DNA from: Desmodesmus armatus | Taxonomy: Eukaryota; Chlorophyta; Chlorophyceae; Sphaeropleales; Scenedesmaceae | Reading direction: 5' to 3' | Assembly: GCA_007449985.2 (NCBI GenBank) | Contig: VIIQ02000638.1 | Span: 124,001-188,000, forward strand | Length of the DNA: 64,000 nt | In this document: positions 59,292-64,000 of the stretch, in pieces | How positions within the stretch are numbered: the first letter of the stretch is position 1 | How the letters are laid out: each line of letters begins with the position of its first letter | Position numbers and translations under genes: made by a program | The notes under the pieces: generated by a model | Database searches by the model: none | Told to the model about the DNA's origin: nothing | The model's input: only the letters and a program-made list of their open reading frames with translations

Positions 59292-59602
59292 CTGGAGGCC
59301 TGCACAGACCTCGCAGCGCGCACCACACCGATAAGAACAGATCAACCAGCAGGCACAGCAGCTGAGCCTGGATACCCGTTGCGCTCCCGTTGCAGCCGCA
59401 CGGTTGCATGCACAACAGGAGAAAGGCACACATCAGGGGTAAGCCCACAGCCTAGAAAGGTCCACAATAACACCGACTGCACTGGCACAATGCAGTCAAC
59501 TGTTGCAGGCTGCCTGCAACTTTTGTTGTGTTACGAATTACGTACAAAGCTGCAAGTGCAGCATGAGTGCCAAGCTTGGCAGGGCAGCAGCTGGCTGCAA
59601 CA

Positions 59603-62600
59603 TTACTGCTTGGCGCTGCCGTTGAGCTTTGCACGTGCTGCACGCTCTGCTGCTGTCGTAGCCTCGATCCTGTCGAGCTCCTCCCACATCAACTGCACAA
59701 CCAAAGCAGCACAGCACAGCACAGCACATACTTCAGTTCTGCATGCACCAGACATACATGGCACACAAAGCAAAGTCCAGGCTCCAAGTTTCAAGCTGGC
59801 TGCTGTCGTGCCCTGTGAGCCACACTCACACGTGAATGCACAAACCCTGCCGTACACGCAGCATGGCCGGAAGGAACGCAAGACACGTCATTCGCAATGT
59901 TGCAGGCCTTGCACCGAATCACACAACAAACATGTCCGGCGCATGACTGTACCTCAACTCGCCACACAGCTAACATGCGCTGTGCAGCACAGGCGACGCA
60001 CACTGACTTCCGACCCCCGCCACCGGGTCTCAACAGTGACCTTGACAGAGAGACAGGAAAACATCTACACAAGCTCACCTCGCGATCAAACTCGTCCCAA
60101 GCCGGGTGCGGCTCGTTGATGCGCCTGTTGGCCACCAGCACTGCACTGTTGAACTTGAAGCCGCTGCCAAAGGCCAGCTGCCACACACGCTGACCACGGG
60201 CCACGCCCTGGGTCTCAATGTAGGCCAGCTCGTACCTGCGACACACAGGGCAGTACAGCAGGGTCAGCAGCAACGACTGGCTGGGTCAGTCAGCTCTTCA
60301 CCTGTTGGCTGTGACATCAAATGCGGCACACCCTACACCGGCACGTCACATACGGCAAACCTATACCCCTAAGCCATTGTACAACCCACCGCAGTCAACC
60401 GTTGGTAGCGGTGGAGCCCAAATGTGTGTCAAGCAGTGCTTGCCTGGGAAGGACTGCAGGGCGTACTGCTGGATGCATGCTGTGAGGACAAGAGGCACAT
60501 GCGCAACTAGCCGTATCCCCACTTGTAACCACACTCCCATTTGTAACCCAATGCAAAGGCCTGGTTGCCGTAATGATCAGCAGGCCTGAAGTAAGCCACA
60601 GCTGCTGCAACTTCTGCATACAACCGACCGACATGCCAAGGACCGCATTTTAGCCTGTTCTAGACTAAATGGTGAACCCATCGCCAAACTATACCAATCC
60701 AAGCAGTGTGCCTCCCACAACAAGCTGCCCCCTAACCCTGAACCCTGGCCACCGCTGCCACTCACCATATGCTGGTGCTGCTGGTGTTGCCAAAGCGGTA
60801 CAGGCTAGCCCTGCTGGGCTCCACCTGCCGCCGTGTGAGAGCCATCTCCTTCTCAAGCCCATCAATAATACCACGACCACCTGCAGAGGCAATTACATTG
60901 GCTGTTTGGCACGCATTGGTTGCCAGTGTCAACCCACATACTGACAACATTGCTAAGCCACAACTGCTTGTCAGTCAGCAGTGATGCACTGACGTATGCA
61001 TGAACAGTCGTGTGCGTGGACGCAACCAAGCAGCCGCCACTGAAGTGCTGAGCTGCCGTATCTGCCAATGCGTTACCTGTGTGGATGCAGAAGTAGTCAA
61101 AGGCCTTCCTGAAGTCTGGCACATACTGCTTCTGCCACGAGGCCGGCAGGGCCTGGGCAATGCCCTTGCTGCTCTTGGCTGCCATGCGCACAGCCATGTT
61201 GGCACCAAACTTGATCATCTCAGAGTAGGGCAACACCACAGGGCCCAGCTGAGTCATGTTGGTCTTGAGGGCCAGGGCACCAACCTGCAAGGGGTGATGT
61301 GCAGCGGGTACTTTCAAGCTTTCTTTCATTGCTCGAGCAACCATTGCTCAATCAAGCTGTGTGACAAATTTGACCTTGTTTGATCCAGCACCTTGCTGGT
61401 AGCGGTCCCAGCATGCCTGTCGGCGCAACAGAGGCCAGCAACGGCTGCGCCACAACAGCTTCCACGCAATTATACCGTTAGTCAGCAGCACAACAACCCT
61501 GGTAGGCAACGCAAATGATGCATGGTGACTGTGGCTGCATGTACAATTTCTCCCCCAAAACCCCACCTGGACTCCCCCTAAAACCCACCTGGATGAGGTC
61601 CTTATTCAGGCGCACGCCCAGCTTGCGCTCCGCATCCTCGGTCTGGATGACGCAGTTGAAGGCGACATCATTGGAGGCGAGGTTGGTGCGCACGATGTGG
61701 GGGATGCTGTACTTTGCACGCCTCTCGTGCTTCGCCTTGTTGGTCAGCAGCACGGCGCTGCCGTTGGCACGGAAGAGGACGTTGGGGATCAGCATGCTGC
61801 GGTCCCGGCCTGCAGTGCCAGGAGAGCACCAACACACACCGTGAGCTCAGGCTGGAGAACTAAGCACAGGCATCCATGTTGAGAACTCAGTGACTTCCTG
61901 TATATGCTCAGTATCCCTGCCTAGCCTGGGAGCAGCCACCAATGTTGCGCGCAACACTGCTAAGCGTGAACAGAGTACACTGTGGCGACGCTGGATTCAC
62001 AGAACCAGGCAGCTGCAAGCTGCTCGCCCCCCCCCCCCCCCCCCCCCGCGATTCGACTCCGCAGCACAGTGCGCACATGGTGGCCTGCTGTCCTAACTCC
62101 TCCTAAGAGATCACCTGAGTAGAAGTTGTTGGTGATGTTCTCGTGGCTGACCACCAGGGCCACCTTCTCAGGGTGCAGCTGCAGCAGCTCCCGAGCAAGG
62201 TCCATAGCTATCACACCAGCACTGCACAGCACAGCACAGCACACCATGTCACAACACGTCTGACATCATTGGCTCGACACCAACACACGCCTGCACATTT
62301 GCCATGCCTGCGCTGTACTCATAGCAGAGATCTGTCAACCATGTTTTGTCTCCCCTTTCTGCTGGTTGGCTGGTGCCCAGCAAGGTCTGCAGATCGATTG
62401 AGCAGTCACACCAGGAGACAGCTTCCTAGCTTGCAGCCAGCAAACACCAAGACACCATTCATCACCGTGCAACAGGCTGAGCGGCTGCGCTGGTGTGTGG
62501 GGCTGTCTTCTCACCTGCAGCCCATGCCACCCAGGCTGTAGTTGACGGTAGTGGAAGGCATTTTGAAGTGGTTGATGATTGCTGCTGACATGCTTGGGGT

Positions 62601-64000
62601 GGGGTTGCTGCAGGTAGCCACACCAGGCAGACACACAACACACACAGGCAACAGAGTCAGCGAGGAGTTGGTGACAAACAAGTGCCCGTCTGTCGGCAGC
62701 TCAGGACCATGAGCTTCTGGGCTCAAGCCCCCCCCCCCCCTCAGCAGCACAGGAGGGACGTGCGTGCATGTCTCCTATGTGAAGTGTGTGTTGCGCTACA
62801 AGCGCTGTCTTCCAATCAGGTTGCCTTCGTTTGGAGTAATCCAAGGGGTCCTGACACCAGCGCTGCCAGGCGCACACACATAGCAATCTACAACACACGC
62901 CAGCCTGAGCAGTCTGGTATACAGATGACAGCACCTGCCTGTTACTCACAAGAGTGACGAGTTTGTGATGACGAAGTCGATCTGCCTGGGTGTGACACCG
63001 GTTTTGTCCAGCAACTCCTGGATGGTGGTGAAGCATGTGGCGCCAAACTCAAACCGCGCGGCCTCGATACCCAGCTGGTTGGGGTCGCCAGTCTGAATGG
63101 CTGGGCACACAGCAGTCCTCTCGCCCAGCCCTGTCCTGTATGCAATCTTCTCCTGCAAGAGACGGAAGGTAGAACACACCAACACACCAACATAGTGGGC
63201 GGCTGCGAATCCCAACTCCATCCTGCAAGAGCCTGCTTGAAGGTAATTCTGGTGCAGTGTTGATGGCCAGCCGTGCTGCATTGTGCGACAGGAGGCTGCT
63301 GGCTACTAGACTGATGTATGACCTCTGACGAGGGCACACCAATGCTGCTGCTGTGCTCTGCGGCTGGGCCTGCTGTCTGCATTGCGATTGTCTTCTGCCA
63401 TTGTTTCTGCCATTGGGTCGAAGACCCAGCAGCCTGCATGAGATTTGAAACCTCATGTCCACCGGCTCTTTCCCCCTCACTATTCCAAGAAGCTGGCTGG
63501 CAGCCCAAGGCGTTGCTGACCGGCTTGTCTGCCGTCCAAAGCTGGGATCAAAATAACAAAACAGCCTCACCTGGAAGCTGATCTCCTCATCTGAGAACTC
63601 CCGTTTCTCACACAAAGATCTGATGCTGCTCCGAGCGAACAGCCAGCTGCATGGGAACATGGTGTCAACACACAGCATCACACGTCAGCTGCTTTGCATC
63701 CGTACAGGTACCGTGTGTGGGATGCCACTGTGACACCTTGTCTTCCTTGCCTGGCACACGGTGCCAGTGTTCAGTTGTGGGCCAGGGGGGCATGGCCGCC
63801 TCAACCGTGCAGGTAGCAATGGGTGGATGGAAAGCGAGGCAGTATCCACTGCAATCAGAACCAGGATACATCCCTGCTACCCTGGCACCAAAGTCTTGCT
63901 CTGGTTGGCGACGAAGAAAGGCCGACACACCTGGCACACCCCGCTGTTACCCGCCACACACCTGGCCCATGCAAAATCACCCCAGGGCCTGCCCAGGGGA
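59603..64000 (-). CDS. KCS: 3-ketoacyl-CoA synthase (FAE1/KCS-type), 5' end beyond window
   Basis: Condensing enzyme of very-long-chain fatty acid elongation at the ER. Exons on the minus strand: about 63649-63571 ([14 protein letters not shown]); about 63152-62951 ([32 protein letters not shown]); 62610-62512 ([26 protein letters not shown]); 62220-62115 ([24 protein letters not shown]); about 61808-61592; about 61288-61078 ([13 protein letters not shown]); about 60882-60768 ([28 protein letters not shown]); about 60237-60081 ([26 protein letters not shown]); and about 59693-59603 (tail [16 protein letters not shown], stop). The catalytic triad is visible: Cys in GGMGC-SAG across a splice junction, His in CIHTGG, Asn in FGNTS. 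The N-terminal membrane region lies upstream of 63649, partly or wholly outside the window. Confidence 0.93.
62027..62047 (+). repeat. C21 homopolymer in a KCS intron
   Basis: Twenty-one consecutive C on the plus strand (a G tract in the transcript). A second C13 run lies at 62728-62740 in another intron of the same gene. Confidence 0.9.

Larger units (their letters stand above)
55178..59602. other. Long stretch without a confident gene
   Basis: 4.4 kb between the convergent SprT-like and KCS genes. It contains the two 3' UTRs, a TGTAA near 55819 (plus strand), two short tandem-repeat arrays (57569-57735 and 58429-58575) and a CA-rich tract near 59262. Scattered ORFs of 60-200 codons occur on both strands, none with a recognised domain. 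The minus-strand frames 58435-58719 and 56010-56190 look somewhat protein-like and could be exons of an unresolved gene. Confidence 0.5.

Noticed and set aside
62640..62690. FVTNSSL-like peptide in a KCS intron, resembling the nearby exon end VITNSS
   Set aside because: Nucleotide similarity is short and imperfect; the true exon joins cleanly from 62951 to 62610 giving SSL-F-NPTPSM, so it is treated as coincidence or an old relic.

Overview
The window looks like nuclear DNA of a green alga, most likely a chlorophycean (Scenedesmus- or Chlamydomonas-like). The genes are broken into many short exons with GTGAG/GTAAG donors and CTGCAG-type acceptors. Some 3' ends carry the chlorophycean poly(A) signal TGTAA. 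GC is moderately high, CAG/GCA triplets are abundant, and the gene set is eukaryotic. No tRNA, rRNA, CRISPR array or bacterial-type operon was seen. Lineage is inferred from style, not from a database hit.

Layout, left to right. 1-4136 (-): 3' part missing, ammonium transporter of the AMT/MEP family. 6011-8735 (-): DUF3445 protein related to the heme-dependent oxidative N-demethylase family, with a duplicated exon edge. 9521-19966 (-) and 20912-30081 (-): two tandem paralogues of a very long multi-exon polytopic membrane protein with a signal peptide. The C-terminal module resembles STRA6-type retinol receptors. The left copy has two single-base frame breaks relative to the right copy. 30886-31257 (+): small secreted cysteine-rich protein. 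31746-32205 (-): exons of an unrecognised gene. 33049-43601 (+): ATAD5/Elg1 homologue (RFC-like clamp unloader) with huge Ala/Gln/Ser low-complexity regions and a tandemly repeated exon. 44976-53273 (-): organellar phenylalanyl-tRNA synthetase, with an antisense LINE-type retrotransposon in one intron (about 49050-52080). 54041-55177 (+): SprT-like zinc metalloprotease. 55178-59602: no confident gene. 59603-64000 (-): 3-ketoacyl-CoA synthase, 5' end beyond the right edge.

The genes do not form an evident pathway. Nitrogen uptake, N-demethylation, clamp unloading plus SprT-type repair, organellar translation and very-long-chain fatty acid elongation are ordinary neighbours in a eukaryotic genome. 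The notable signals are the STRA6-like tandem pair, recurrent short tandem duplications that copy exon edges together with splice sites in three genes, a long intronic hairpin, and pentanucleotide repeats next to 3' splice sites. Exon coordinates below were read by eye; spliced CDS spans include introns.
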